Assembly (NCBI GenBank): GCA_017562135.1
Contig: QEYB01001642.1
Span: forward strand, 186,001-250,000
Direction: 5' to 3'
From: Dipylidium caninum
Lineage: Eukaryota > Platyhelminthes > Cestoda > Cyclophyllidea > Dipylidiidae
Length of the DNA: 64,000 nucleotides
The translations under genes and the position numbers were made by a program. The notes below the pieces were generated by a model, which saw only the letters and a list, made by a program, of their open reading frames with translations, had not been told where the DNA came from and ran no database searches. Numbering within the stretch: position 1 is the stretch's first letter; every line of letters begins with the position of its first letter. Of the stretch, positions 49,701 through 62,135 are shown piece by piece.

Positions 49701-52700
49701 GCCCACTTGCGACATCAGCGCCCTCAACGATACGCTGTGCTGGAGGCCAAGAGAGGCAGGGCTGAAGCGATCGAGTTCATAGATCCGTCTCGAGGCTCTC
49801 CTCAAGCCTTGCCCACTGGAATTTATGAGGGCTTTGTGATGGGTCAACCTGCCTCGGAGCCTCCGATTCCCACGCAGTCAGAACCAGCCATCCCGCAAAC
49901 ATTTGCATGGTCTCCGGTTTGTGCCAATAACCTTTGCTCACTTTACATTACTGACATTTTAAGTTGGACATGTCTGTCCAAAACGGCCTAATCACGGAAG
50001 AGTCATCTTTTCGATGCGCTCTACATAGCTTATAAGTGGACTTTTTGAAGGGCATGGTGATCGGCGCAGGGAAATTAAGTGGTCAGCAATCAAATACCAC
50101 ACTTGAAAAAAATCCGCCCAACTATCACAATTAACTGTCGATCCGTAATGGCGTATTAAATTAGTTTTCTTAGCAGTGATACATGCATTTCTTTTTCCCT
50201 TACCTCTGTTCATGTGTCGTTACATCTATCATCATCAATCATTCTTTACTTTATAAGTCATTAGGAATTAAGAATGAGAGTAAAACATCATAATAGCCTG
50301 TTGGAAAATAAGTCAACGGAACATAAGTTGCTTGTCGTTGAGGCTGTAGAAGCTACTAATAGATGTCAATTAGTATAGTCGTTGTGTTGCTATTTAAAAT
50401 ATTATATTCACTAATTTTTCTTAAAATCGCCCAGACTGTGATTTCTCGGGCTCGTGAAGACCTAACCTCCTTGACATACTCTCGGCCGCCGTTTTTGCCC
50501 CCCCGCCCCGCCATGGTGACACAGAGTTTGGAGCATTTGCCGAGCCACCAACTTCTTCCGAATCTAAGCCAGAGGTCAAGAGCTCCCGCGCCCTACCCAA
50601 TTACATCCACCCTCTCGCTTCATTCCGGTTGTGGAGGAGTTAATCCGTTTCAAACTGGCCCCGCAAGTTGTGCCCTCCCTTCCATCCAACTACCATGTGG
50701 GTTTCAGCGATTTGCACACTGCTCACTTTCAGTTGCATTAGCCCCTAAAGACGCATGTTAATGTATCCGCACTATTCACTGTAAAGTGGATTGTTAACGA
50801 CAGCGTATGCATGTCCACAAATTTTCCGCTGCCTACTTGCAATGGTATGATCACGTCTTATAGTATAGCCTTACGAGGTAAACTTTCAACTAACGGACAC
50901 AACTCACAAGAATTCTCTGTCTTCACTTTGAAATGCAACAGAGATTCGTGCAGCAGGCACAACCTGCATATCCCTGGGCGAATGTTCACAATGCACCAGC
51001 TGGCGGCGCCCACAATGGCCGTTTATTCAATGGATTTAGCTACCCAGGCCACCTGAATCTGGCAGGTGATGAGTCGAGCAGACAGAACATCGGTGGTGCT
51101 ACACAAGCCTTGAAGACAAGCCCTACATTAGCGACGGCTCGGCCTAACTCTCGGGTCTTTGAATTGGGCGGTGCTTCAGCCGCCGGCATTCCTCTGGCCG
51201 AATCGGTGCCTTTGGAGAGTCAGTCGTCATCCCGCCGACCGCTCTTCTCACATCTCCACCAGTCTGCAATGTGGAACAGCGGCTTCCCCTTAGTAAGGCT
51301 ACAAAGTTGTTTACTTCAACACTAGCATTTATACATTACAAAACAGACAGCAGTTGGCTCGACATTGATTTATATTTCAAACCTAAATTATTCGTGCTTT
51401 CTTACCGATTTCACGAGAAATTACTATTTCACTATTATTAACTCTATTTTGAGGGAAAGTGGCCTGCGATTGTCTAATACAGGACGAAGCATACTTTACT
51501 TTTAATCTGTTTACCACATCCTGCTGCCTTATTTTTGCCTTCCTCGGCGCACGAACTTACCGAAGTGATGAGGCTAGCGGTGGCAGCAGGATTGAGAATT
51601 AGTCCAACTAAATATTGGAATGATTGTAATTTTCATTAAATAATAAGATGGCTTGATTCACGTTTTTAGAATGCCTATTCCAATCCCTATGCAAATTACC
51701 CCTACCCACCTTCAACCTCCGGCCCTCCAATGTACTATTGTCCGGCATTTGGTTACCGAGGTCTCAACCCGGTTGCCTACTACGACGTAAATTCTGTACA
51801 GTCAGGCTTCAGCCAAAGTGTCCCTTGTGCGCCTGTCTCCATGCCGATTCTGAATGCCGGTGACGAGTTCTACGTGACAGGGGGAGGGGAGACGGAGGAG
51901 CTGCCAGGCTCTTCTGCGTGTTATCAGCCCTCATGGTATACCTACTACGAGCCCTACTGGTACTGGCTTCGAACAGCGAGTGGATTTGCCACTTCTGCCA
52001 CCGCCTCCTCAACGGGTTTTGGGCCTCGACCTGTTGGCTGGGCTTCTACTGCCGCTCCTCTGCCGCCGCCACCGCTACCACCACTGCCATTGCCGATGCC
52101 GTCCTCTACAGACGCCCAGCTCAACGCGATGCTCTCTCCCTGCGCAGGACCCACACGTCGTCGCCTACAACAGCAGAAAGTATCTGCCGCCAAGCATTTA
52201 CAGCGACAACAACAACAACAACAGCTTCACTGCCAACAGAAGAACAGAGAGGCGCAGAATGAACTAGGCCGGCAAGTGTTTCGAGGCATTTCGCTTCAAG
52301 ATCTGCCTACTCGAACCAGGTCGGGGAGCGAAAATGGTAAGAAGGATTTACATGTGATATAGCACTATTCTTAGGCTGAATAAATTTCCTTCATCTCGGC
52401 CTCATGATCGCCAAGTGTCTTAATCGCCGAAAATCCATCCGCAGATCCGCGTCCCCTCCCCTTGTCTGTCATTTTTTGGGATGTCATATTACATGTTAGT
52501 GCACTGGTTACCGACATCAGACAGTTTTTCTTATTTTCTCTTCTCATATTTTCAGGGGCATTTCTTTACGATAAACTGCTCGTAATTGCAAAATCCAATT
52601 TTCGTCTACAGCCTTCAACCTCACTGTTAGACTGTGTACCTGTATTTGAGTGGGCTTATAATAGTCCTGGTCAAGTTAATCATAGCACCTTTAACCGTGC

Positions 52701-55700
52701 CGAAACTTACTCACTGCACAAGACCTATAATCCGTTAATGCAAAAGGCACTCGTTTAATTGAAACTCGAAGTTGCCGTTTCGGTGCCAAAAGCAGGTTTA
52801 TTACTCCCCCGTGCCCGGTTAAATCATGTTGTGGAGCCAAGGCGACCAGGTAGTCTGCTAGATTACCAGATAAAGGCATCTAACACACCGTTGCGGACGG
52901 ACATGACGGGCCACAAACCCCTTAGTTGCAAAAATCTGGCACCACTCGGTTCACTAATGAAGGTTTGACTCGGTTAGCCACACGGCAACCTCTCTGACTG
53001 AATATTTTTCAACCACTAGGCCTTGTTGTCAGTCATACGCGGGAGTATTCGGCGTCGCGACCCTCACTAGTCCAGGTGGCCGCTGCCACCTCCTCCATTA
53101 CTTTCCAGCCCTCAGACGTCCGTCCCCGCTGTAGCAGCGCAGGCGGTGACGGCGACATGAGACTGGACGATCAGCAGCCACCTGGCATTTTTACTTCCCC
53201 ACCGCCACCCAACCTCCTTGCTAATCCCACTTCTGCGGAGGAGGATGAGCACATTCGACTTGCCTACCAACAGCAGGTGAGGTGATTTTTTCGTTTCTAC
53301 GCCCCACAAGAGTGTTTCCTGTTCTCGTTGTCGGGGAATCGGTCCTGACGCCTTAAACTTCGAGAATTCTTGAGTTCGAACTTACCTGATGTGATGTTGT
53401 TTGTTGTTTCAACGAGAGTGACAGCGTCCATTCGCCCGGAAGCGACGTGGGAGATCAAAAGATAACCTATTTGCCACATGCAGGAGAGATCATATGAGCA
53501 CAACTGGCGAGTGCTTGGTAGATCCTGAGTGATATCTTGACAAATCGGTCCACAGATCAGTGTGTTATGTTGGTGGTGCCTCAAATCTCAGTGGGTTTCG
53601 GGGTAGAGAGCCTGTGATGTTTTTTTGTGTGCTCTATTTACCTTATTTAAAATTTAAACAACAATCTACCAGTGAGAAGTAAATCTCACTAGAGCGCAAT
53701 TTAAGCATAACCGTCCTCCTTCTTTGTGAATCCGATGATATCCTGACGACGAATGATCGAGCAATCATCCACTTTTCAAGTATGAAATTCGGGAACTACT
53801 AAGTTCTACCTCTTTTATAACCTCATCCAAAAGTGCATCGATGACCCTAGGAAGGCTGAGTTTCGACGGACATCTATCATAAATATTGAGTCGTCACGGA
53901 TTAATAACCGGATCTAATTTCGAAGCCTTATTAGCGCGTCAATGCTTCCTCTTACTGGTGAGCAAATGGCCACGCTTGAGGACATAAGAACTGTGTGAAC
54001 TTGTCCGCTTCAATTTCATTCGCACGTCACAGGAGCCAGTACATGATGTTGGAAAGGCGTAAGGAAGGAGCATATGTTATCGCCATTCAGATTCAACTTC
54101 ACCGACGCATGTGGGAGGAGTGGATGTGGCGGGCGAGCGCGGCTTACTCGCAGCACCGGATGCCGGCCAGGGTCGCCAATCAACGTGGTCCCCAGCACCT
54201 CACCTCCTGCCCGCCCCCGGGCGGCGCCGTCGGCGTTTGTGGTGGTGAAGTCGACAACGGGCCGCTTCGTCGTATGCCGCCAACTCCTCCACCGCCACCC
54301 CCGCCTCCAAGGTATCTTTTATGTGTACTTAGCCCCTTAGTAGTCTGACTTATTCAGTTGTCTCATAGCCGTCAAATGAAAACTAAAAATATGTAGTGGT
54401 TTTCTGGCGAAGGAATTACGGGAATATACACAGGTTTGTATCGAGTAGCCCCCAACATTAATGTGTCTTTATTTCCATTTGTACATCAGCGTCTGGGCAC
54501 AGCCAAATTCGTCTCTGAAATGCACTAGCAGCCGTAAACCCTCACTTTCTGCAGTGAAGAGCCCTAGTCGTATGCAGGATGCTCAGCGCCCATCCAAACG
54601 CTGAGATTTGGATAAGATCCTCTTTTTACGTGCTCCCTTTTCCCGTTATTCTTGACATACTTCGTCAAATATCATTTTATTCGACTCTTAAATTTAATTT
54701 CCCCTTCAACAATATAACAAATCCTAAATGTAAAATTGGTCCCTTAGTTCTGCCTTGTTGATATACTCATTCGGACTGCAGCGCTCTCGTATAGCAGGTA
54801 CCTTATATGGTCACCGTAGATCTTTGACAGGACTGAGCACTTTGATTGAACTAAGAGAAAGGACGCACAACCTTTGCCACGGTCGCCTGATGGTGTTGCT
54901 CCCTTCCCCCCCCCCCCCCCTGCACGCTGGGTCGAATGCATCCCCGCCCTTGGCATTTTATCCTCCTTTCCCAGCTATCCCCAATACATTGCGGCAAACA
55001 CTTCGCCGACATCGGCGCCGCAGCACCTCACTCCGCTGAGTGCTGCACCGGAAGTTCGTGACCCTAGCGGACCCGACGGCTCCAGTTCTGTGGGCTACAT
55101 GGGCCTCGATTTTCACGGTGTGGGGGCCACCGTTCCCCCTTCCTTCGGCACCTTGGTGGAGGCACAAGCTCCATCAGCATCTGGTGATCCCTTCCTTCAT
55201 GATGCGCGCTTCCTGGATTCCTTCAGGGCCGTTCAACATGGCCACCATTCCGGTAATAAATGTCTCTTCATTATAGAAGGCAATGAAACAACTGGCTATT
55301 TCTTTTGCCATGGACATATCTGGGATTAGCATTAATTTTTATTCTAGCTATTAAAAATTACTATATTTATACTTCGTTATATCTACTAACTGTCGTTCGG
55401 CTCATAATTTGCAATGGGTGCTAGTTGTTAGCACCCGAAATCTTTAATTTTTAACTTATAAAATTTTAAAAAAGTTTGAAATGTACTAACATGGTGGCGT
55501 CCCTTCCGAGTTTACAGGATGATCTAGGTTTTGGAAATTTAAAAATTTGCAGTCAAAAATCTGCAAAAGGTTTACGTTCCTTTGAATCACGTTAGTTTTG
55601 TGCATTAATTATTTTAGGTTCGGTTGATCGACTGAGCGCAATAGCACGGGTGAACCGGTCGCCGATACCAGGCTACATAACTAACGGCCATCTTTACGCC

Positions 55701-56054
55701 AACATGACCCTCGTTGATGGCAAGTTGGTGCCATTGATGGGCCGCCAGACTCCCGCAGCGGCAGATCAGCCTCTGCGCGCAAGCCTTCTGCCGGGCGAGA
55801 CGGGCCCCGTGGAAACAGAGCGAACAGTCGTGTCCCGCGGCGCTCCAACCGCCGACGCCGCGATCGCCGCCTCACGCGTGACCCCGCGCCAATCCCGTCC
55901 TCCCACCCGATATCACTCGTCGCAGACCGTCTGGCTAACCGGCACCGTAGGCGACGCGGAGGCCTCCCGACAACCCTCGGAGAGAACCTCCCCTCAGTGC
56001 CCTTCATCCAAAGTGGAAATCACCAAAAGCGTCGGGTTTTGGGATCCTCCATGA
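37708..56054 (+). CDS. ERM/merlin-family FERM protein with large F3 insert and long Pro/Gln-rich tail
   Basis: Membrane-cytoskeleton linker family. Firm exons: 37708-37791, 37826-37966, 38034-38175, 38496-38551, 38661-38833, 41802-41877, 46692-46826, 46965-47015, 47053-47341, 48180-48424, 49118-49240, 49314-49916, 51670-52336, 53020-53276, 54033-54058, 54091-54311, 55618-56054. Less certain: one from 50435 with its end unplaced, one at about 50942-51293, and one ending at 55252. FERM F1: [16 protein letters not shown] and [12 protein letters not shown]2: [16 protein letters not shown] and [20 protein letters not shown]3: [25 protein letters not shown] and [21 protein letters not shown], an ERM/merlin hallmark. 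Between strands KFTVKL and [11 protein letters not shown] sits an insert of about 175 residues rich in Ser/Pro/Gly. After a short helix the rest is low complexity (polyproline, polyGln near 52200); no C-terminal actin-binding motif is seen. Confidence 0.85.
38834..41801. other. Large intron of the ERM-like gene (first)
   Basis: About 3 kb between two firmly placed FERM exons. Contains the TGCG microsatellite at 39614-39640 and two AATAAA hexamers near 40678 and 40694. Short ORFs on both strands show no domain or in-phase linkage. Confidence 0.5.
39614..39640. repeat. TGCG tetranucleotide microsatellite
   Basis: Nearly seven uninterrupted TGCG units, followed by a further CG/TG-alternating stretch to about 39660. 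Such alternating purine-pyrimidine tracts can adopt Z-DNA. Confidence 0.85.
41878..46691. other. Large intron of the ERM-like gene (second)
   Basis: About 4.8 kb between the end of F2 and the start of F3. Holds a G-rich tract at 44381-44427 and a C-run near 42471. ORFs at 43722-44009, 45611-45782 and 46151-46699 were examined and not accepted. A separate nested gene cannot be excluded. Confidence 0.45.
44386..44412 (+). other. Predicted G-quadruplex motif
   Basis: Four runs of at least four Gs separated by loops of 3-4 bases (GGGGG ACGC GGGG CGC GGGG TGC GGGG) on the + strand, inside a locally GC-rich patch of an otherwise AT-rich intron. Confidence 0.7.
54906..54920. repeat. Run of 15 cytosines
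   Basis: Uninterrupted C15. If the surrounding frame of the ERM-like gene is coding, it encodes proline. Homopolymers of this length are prone to slippage and sequencing error, which may explain why the exon's 5' border could not be placed in phase. Confidence 0.8.
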
Positions 56055-57395
56055 GGCTACTCTCCAAAGGGAGATTAACTAGGTATATTTTAAATATATT
56101 CCAGTCTTTCAAATACTTATTTGTAATCCTACTTTGACTTGGTGTTGATTCTACCCCTTCCCATTTTCCCTTCTTTTGCCCTCTCTCTCTCTCTCTCTCG
56201 CTCTTTCCTTTTTTCTCTCGGAATGCTAGCGCCTGTCTGTATATTATTTACATTCACGACTTGACAGGCTATCAATTTTATTCAATTTGCATATCAGACA
56301 TTCTACTAGTCTTTCCGTCGAACCTGTATAGAACAAAACATTTGCACATGGAACCTCTCTTATAAATAGTTATCAAAACTCTTTAAACAGATCATACCTT
56401 TTAACGGTAGCGGTTCTAAACTGAATCTCTCCGCCCGCATTACACAACTGGTGGACATCGTCTCTGACCTCTCTTGGCCTCGAGCAATGGGAGGAAGTCG
56501 ACAGGGGGTTTGCGAGGAGAATTTGTCTCGAATAACACCACTAGCAATAACATGTCTCTTCCCAGTGCTCCTTGCTGGGCTTTGAATTCATGTCACAAGT
56601 AACTCTACACATACTGATCACCTCTTAAGCTTCTTTCCAACTTTCTCTAATATGGCAACTTTACTAAAAATTGCCTGCGAGTTTGTTTACCGGAATTGCA
56701 TTTGCAAAGATTCTTGATGCGGAAGTAGTGATAAGGAAGGCATGGAAAAGTGTAGGATTACGAGGAATAAAAGTACCAAGTCGAATTTTCCGACTTTATG
56801 AACTGGTACGCTCCAGAGAAGTATTCCAACTTCCACAAAAGACTCACTGCTGGCCTCAGTAAACTCTGTCAGCACATGCCGTGTCCCAATGGCGGGGTTG
56901 TATACACCACTTTTAGGCGCTTTTCGGTGTGGCTGAATGACTCCTCTCCATAAAATGTTGTTTACATCTCCAACTGTTTGGATGCTTTAATTTGAGACAG
57001 ATATTTAATGTTTAATGCCGTGGGAGAGCGAACCAAATCATCAAGCCCCAATAACAAACCACGCGTTTGCCGGTGATAGCATTCGTGCGGAATTGCTAGA
57101 CGATTTTCCCAAAGAGCGGCTGCCTGCGGGGTTTGATGTTGAGGACGGGTGGTTTCATTACCGGTGAAAGAACGCTTTGTCAAGAAAGAAATGTAGTTCT
57201 TTGTCAGATCCTTTTGGTGCAACCTTCTTTTAACTGGTTCAAGATGTAAGCAAACGGTACCACCAAAAGTTCATTAAAGTATTCTAGGTAGTGTCTGGGG
57301 ACTGGTGAAAGGGAAGAGCTCCAAAGAAACACGTCAATGCACTGAATGGCACAGGGCTCCTAGCGTGGAAGGCGGAGTTTTCCTCGGCTATTCCC
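56055..57395. other. Downstream of the ERM-like gene; one candidate exon
   Basis: A CT dinucleotide run lies at 56180-56199. An acceptor (CTCTTTAAACAG) at 56379-56390 opens a 64-codon frame to 56585 with protein-like composition (IIPFNGSGSKLNLSARITQL), which could be an alternative last exon or part of another gene. An AATAAA sits at 56765. Confidence 0.3.
56180..56199. repeat. CT dinucleotide microsatellite
   Basis: Ten CT units, ending at a TCG interruption. Confidence 0.85.
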
Positions 57396-57453
57396 TTGTC
57401 TGTACTGACGGCGCTGGTGGAGGGAGTGTGCAAAGGGCATCGACCAAGATCAC

Positions 57454-58568
57454 GTGTTGAGCACGCTTGTCTCCAGTCTCGTCAACGTGGCACAAGTGGT
57501 TCCCGCGTCTACGAACATGAGCCTCACTGCTGTACCAATGCACAGACCCAAAATTGCTCCTCTCTTGGATGGCGCGCCGCGGGCACTCAAACTACAAGCT
57601 GCGGATGTCCGCGACAAGTTGGCTTATTTAAAACGGTCTGCTAATGAATCACCTAGAGGCCTTACGAAGGACTGTCTGGGAGGCTGTAAACACCCCTCTA
57701 CCGTCTGAGCCCGTTCGAGGGCAGAGTAGGAAAAAACCTATGACTTATTTCCACTCCAGGCGTACTCAACAGGAAGCAGTGTGCCCCTTCGTCCCACTGG
57801 TACAAAACCTCTCCGTAGTCGAGCAAGAGGCAATCGTTGTTGAGGGCAAACTCCCGCACTTGAGCAACGGCAGTGCTTCTGAGAAGAGCGTGAAGACTGC
57901 CGTTACCCCAGTTCAGAATAATTGTCTTAATGGGTCACCTGTGTTACAGCCTTACAGGAAAATCACTCCGTATAAAAAGTGCCAAAAAGGTGTCCTTGAC
58001 AAAAAGGTTGGAGGGAGTTTCCTCGGCGACAGTTACTTATCAAGAGAAAACAAGGCGGTTCAGGTCCCCAATGCCACATTGCCAGAGGTTATCCCCAGCT
58101 GACAGCGAAGGGCCCTTCTTCCTGCACAGTGAAGATGTGAGTACGGAAAACGACATTGAAACGTGTCAATATCACGAGTGTACGGTCATAGACAACAAGG
58201 ACACCCACACACTTGTTTCGTCCAGTGACATGTCGTCCGAGATTTCCTTACAGCCACCCCGAAAGCGACCGTGGCCAAATTTTCGTAGTGGTGGCGCATC
58301 GAAGAACGGTCTTCGTTGCTCGTCATCAGCCAAAGCAAAGGGGAAGAAGGAGGAAATCTCCACAACCTCGTGTACCGTTGACCTGACAATTGCAGATGAG
58401 GGCAGTACCGATGAAGGGGAAAACGTGGATACCTCAGATTTGAGTGTGGCACGTAGGGAGACACACATTTGTCTTTCCGAAGCCTTCATGAGTGCTCTCC
58501 TCCAGGCCCACGAAAGGCCCTTCGTAACTGGCAACTTTAACCGAATAGAACAAATGAGTTTTCGTTGA
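57454..58568 (+). CDS. Coding exons of an unknown protein (gene continues to 59193?)
   Basis: Three long frames follow one another on the + strand: one to about 57,700 (STLVSSLVNVAQVVPASTN), one 57644-58100 (NHLEALRRTVWEAVNTPLPS) and one about 58100-58568 (ending FNRIEQMSFR). Their composition is protein-like, with acidic/Ser patches and a basic cluster (PPRKRPWPNF, KAKGKKEE) suggesting a nuclear protein. The junctions between frames are not settled: a donor at GACA|GTTACT and an acceptor before CTGACAGCG would link the last two in phase. No domain recognised. Whether it joins the exon pair at 58746 is unknown. Confidence 0.4.
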
Positions 58569-58745
58569 GTCCGTCCGCTTGCTTTGCTGTCCCATTTAAT
58601 CCGCAGTATTGGAAGATTCCGTCTTGGATTCTAGTCTTTGTAGTTGTGTTTTCGATCAAAGGTAGATGATCTGTCAGTGACATGCATTTTAATTACACAA
58701 TTATTACAGTAAAACTCTCCTAAATGTTTTGCTGAGCTGGTTAAA

Positions 58746-59193
58746 ATGGCCTCTGGGGCAGTGGAGGCAAATGGATCAGTGCCACCTCTTCATAGGGGCG
58801 GTCGTCTCCCCTTCCCTCCATACAAAAGTCCATCTCAGCGCACAGACCTCCAGGACGGAAGTAGGTCTTCCACGACGCTCGGCTTATTCAGAAAGTGCGG
58901 CAGGAGGTTGCTGGCAGGAAGATTGCGGATCACTCAAAGGCGGCATAAACGTGACGAACTGGGGTCGAACCACTACCACGAGTGCAGTAGTGCAACTTAC
59001 ACCTCAGCCCGTCAGCAAAGTGGGCATATTCCGCTCTGGGGGAGTAATGCCCCTCATCCCGACCCTAAACTCCCCTCTGGCATTATGCTGTCGTGCCACC
59101 ACGCCACCATTAAACAGCTTGTTGAACCTCCCACGCCAACTGCCGGTCACCGGACGAAGAGGCGTTCGTCGTCAAATTGAGCAAGTGGCTTGA
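58746..59193 (+). CDS. Last two exons of an unknown + strand gene
   Basis: Two overlapping frames are reconciled by a 31-nt intron (58861-58891) with donor GTAGGT and acceptor CTTATTCAG: exon 58746-58860 joins exon 58892-59193 in phase, giving 138 residues if translation starts at the ATG at 58746. A possible acceptor (TTGCTGAG) lies just upstream, so it may instead continue a larger gene. The product is Ser/Thr/Pro/Gly-rich (VTNWGRTTTTSAVVQLTP) with a basic end (VTGRRGVRRQIEQVA). No family recognised. Confidence 0.45.
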
Positions 59194-59640
59194 GAGATTG
59201 TCAAGTGAGCATGAAATATTAAGGCGTTCTAAACTTTAACCACACCACGAAAACGCGAATGCTGGGATGTGGCACCCGCGGAGACCGTGGAAGGTAACTG
59301 TAGTCATTGTGGCCTCGAGCTCCCACCTCACTGCTAACGCACACACTCGCTGAAGCCTGAGCCACACGCAAATGGACAGGCGGTCCAAGTGGGCTGCAAG
59401 TCGGCCGACGTAACGTCTGTGACACAGACAACCAAAAAAAGCGTCAAAGGCGCCTTGCGCAGGTTGATACCGTTGCTCAAGAGGCCGTTAATGGGAAAAA
59501 TGGGGTGTGTCAGTTAGAAGGAACATAAAATCTTTCCATACGAGGTAGCTGTAAATGCATACACTCATAAGAATATTTGTTATTGCTGATGATGTGGTTG
59601 CTGCTTCTTGATGCCAGGGTTATGAGCGGTTAACGTGAGC

Positions 59641-60460
59641 TCAGTAGCCTCTGCGTCGAACCATGGCGAAGTGGGTGGTTTCCCAGTCATTTTTGCGTCG
59701 GTCGCCCCGCTGCAGAGTGCCCGTGAGGATGTAGCCGGCGTGGAAGTCGGACTGTGTCACGTTACTCGTGAGGAAGATGCAAAAGTGGGGCTTCCCTGCC
59801 AAACCCTCCTCGTCGTCCTTGAACTTCCCCGTCAAAAACAGGGCTCCGTCGTGTTTCGTGCACATCGCCTTCGCCCTCGTCACGTAGCGCTTGTTGGGAC
59901 CGCATATCTGAAATGAGCAGAGACAGCTCATCCCCACCCCGGCGAGAGTGCACTCTCCTGGCGCATTAATTCATCCCGATTACTGAAGTATAATCTAACG
60001 AAATACTTATGCGCCCTAAAGAGGGATTTTGCGCCAAGGTATGCCTCCGCCCTGTTGGCCTGGTTGTGAGAAAGAAATGTTTGTGCTCCAAACACGAGCA
60101 GCAGACTTTTTAGCCTGGATGGTTTGACAGGTTGGAGGCGCGGTGGACGAATGTTTTAGTGTCGGAAATAAAGTGGGGGGAGGAGAGTAGCAGCGGCGAG
60201 GTCCTTTGACTCACTTTGACAACAGTGCAGTAGCGATATGATAACCACGAGAATCGCAGTTCCCAGCGGTTACACGCGTTGGTGGACGGCACGCTCTCGA
60301 AGGCGTACAGTTCCAGAGACATTTGACGTCCGTTGATTTGAATAAGTTTGTCACAACGACGGCCCAACGTCTCGTAGTAGAAGAGTTGCACCATTCCTCC
60401 CTTCGGGGTGAAGTGAAAGACGATCATGCAAGTCCTATTGGGAGGTAACATGAACTGCCT
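59641..60460 (-). CDS. C-terminal exons of a CUB-like domain protein
   Basis: Exons 60215-60460 and 59641-59907, both phase 0, joined by a good donor (GTGAGT) and acceptor (CATTTCAG): 170 residues and a stop. The reading has cysteines, hydrophobic strands and an end resembling a CUB domain: NRTCMIVFHFTPKGGMVQLF, later RYCTVVKICGPNKRY and FCIFLTSNVTQSDFHAGY, where the F-x-S-N-x-T-x-S-D part matches the usual last CUB strands. CUB domains are extracellular, so a secreted or membrane protein is inferred. Upstream exons with a leader were not identified. The CUB call is by eye and tentative; the coding call is firmer. Confidence 0.5.
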
Positions 60461-62135
60461 CTGGTGCTGCCGAAGGAACCGAGAAGCGATCCCACCGGCG
60501 CACTGTCTTCCACCTTGTCAGCCCTCAAGTATTCATTTAGAGGCGGTAGCAAACACTGCCCAAGTTACTTTTAAGCTCTCAGCGACGAGCCTGTGGCTCG
60601 CAGACACGAGCCGGGCGCCAAGATTGACGAGACGTGCAGAACAGCCCGAGCACACTTTCCTCCCGTGTTGTCGGCGAATTCGCGAGGAGGTTGTGATAAA
60701 CCTTTCCTCGCCTAAAGGCGCAGTTCACTTCCCGAAGGTGCAAAAACGTTTGCCCCAGTTGAACCTTCCTCTTTGGCAACATAACGTCCAAACAGCTGAC
60801 TCCGCTAAAAGCGCGTTTTCCCAGGAGGCATTAGAAAGCAATTCCACCTCTCCCTCCCAGCTTAGCTAGACAGGACTTTTTGTTCTTCAGCAGTGCTCCC
60901 CTGGAACCTCGCCAGTCTCTAAGTTTGCGCACAAACACGAAATAAAACATGCTGTACGATGCAAAAGTGCGCAGACTCGGTGCATTACCGTTTCCTTGCT
61001 TCTTTTCTTGAACTCAAGCCCTGTGTTCACCTATGCTAATTCCCACCGGCTATCTAGGGTCAAATAGGTGTTAGAAGACGCTGAAGGAGAGAAGGAGGCG
61101 AGGAAAAGAGACCACATTCTTAATTCTTATATTAAATGTAAGTTTGCAGTCAGAGGTGAAGGACGCACGAGGGTGAGGTGTCAATGTGGCTAGACCCCTC
61201 AAGAGCGCACGCTACTCTCTCGAACACCCCAAAGACCCGCCAAATGAGAAGCCCATACGAGGGGGGGGTTGTGGGTTGACTTCCGGCGAGAGGACGTGGG
61301 AGCAGAAAGCGCGCTACGCCCCATCTGTGGCCACGGGTTGCGGCTCACTTATGTGCGCTCGTTCTAGCAACTGTTTGGGGTGAGAGTGTCTGAAGGCTCA
61401 AACGGTCAACCTGACTGTCTGTGGAAGCGTCTGGCTGATTTCCTGACCTGAGGCTGGAGCATTAAGCGATCGAGACTATCAGACTGTGTCACCCGCCGAA
61501 AGGTTGCTTTCGAGCGTCTAATCGAGAGAAGACTCCGCCTGGGAGAAGAATATCGTTCGGAGGCTGTTTTGCAGCAACGGACGTCAACACGTGACAAAAC
61601 CCTGCCGGCAGTCTCGGTAGTGCACGAGCTCGCGCCCGCCTCTTCGTTGGAACGCCTGCAACGAGGCCGGATGGCATGGAAGGGCGGGCGAGGAGCAATT
61701 GAGTTATCGGAGAGAAAATCTAATTTTAGTGCACCTCTTCACACTTTCGATTACGTTGCCACCTAACTGTTTTTCTCGAAATTGACTTTTCCATCCCTTT
61801 TGCCGGAAGCAAATGTTAAGCTATGAGGTTATCCTACTTGGGTGAGCCGCCCATTCATGGTGGCATGGATGTCACCGCATAGAACTTTCCCTCAGAATGG
61901 AGGGAAAAGGAGTGAGGAGCGCAAAGTGGGATTTTATCTTTCACCCGCGCGTCCTTCCTCTCGCCCCAAGCAACTGAGGTGTAGTAGCGCGGACAACAAA
62001 TTTGTGGGTGCCCTGTGCCAGCTGCACTCCGACCTTTCTTAAACAACTCATATCAGAATGCCATTCGGCGATGACAACCGCGCCCAACAGTAGCAGGGTC
62101 GCTCTTATGTGGCTGAGCAACGCCTTTTCCAGCTG
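60461..62135. other. No firm gene
   Basis: ORFs of 60-147 codons occur on both strands (60426-60869 +, 60579-60791 -, 61406-61698 -, 61569-61766 +). None has a domain or an in-phase partner that could be shown. It is probably intron or upstream sequence of the - strand gene. Confidence 0.35.

Noticed and set aside
60426..60869. 147-codon + strand ORF with ATG
   Set aside because: Antisense to the start of the CUB-like exon; no domain and no splice partners.
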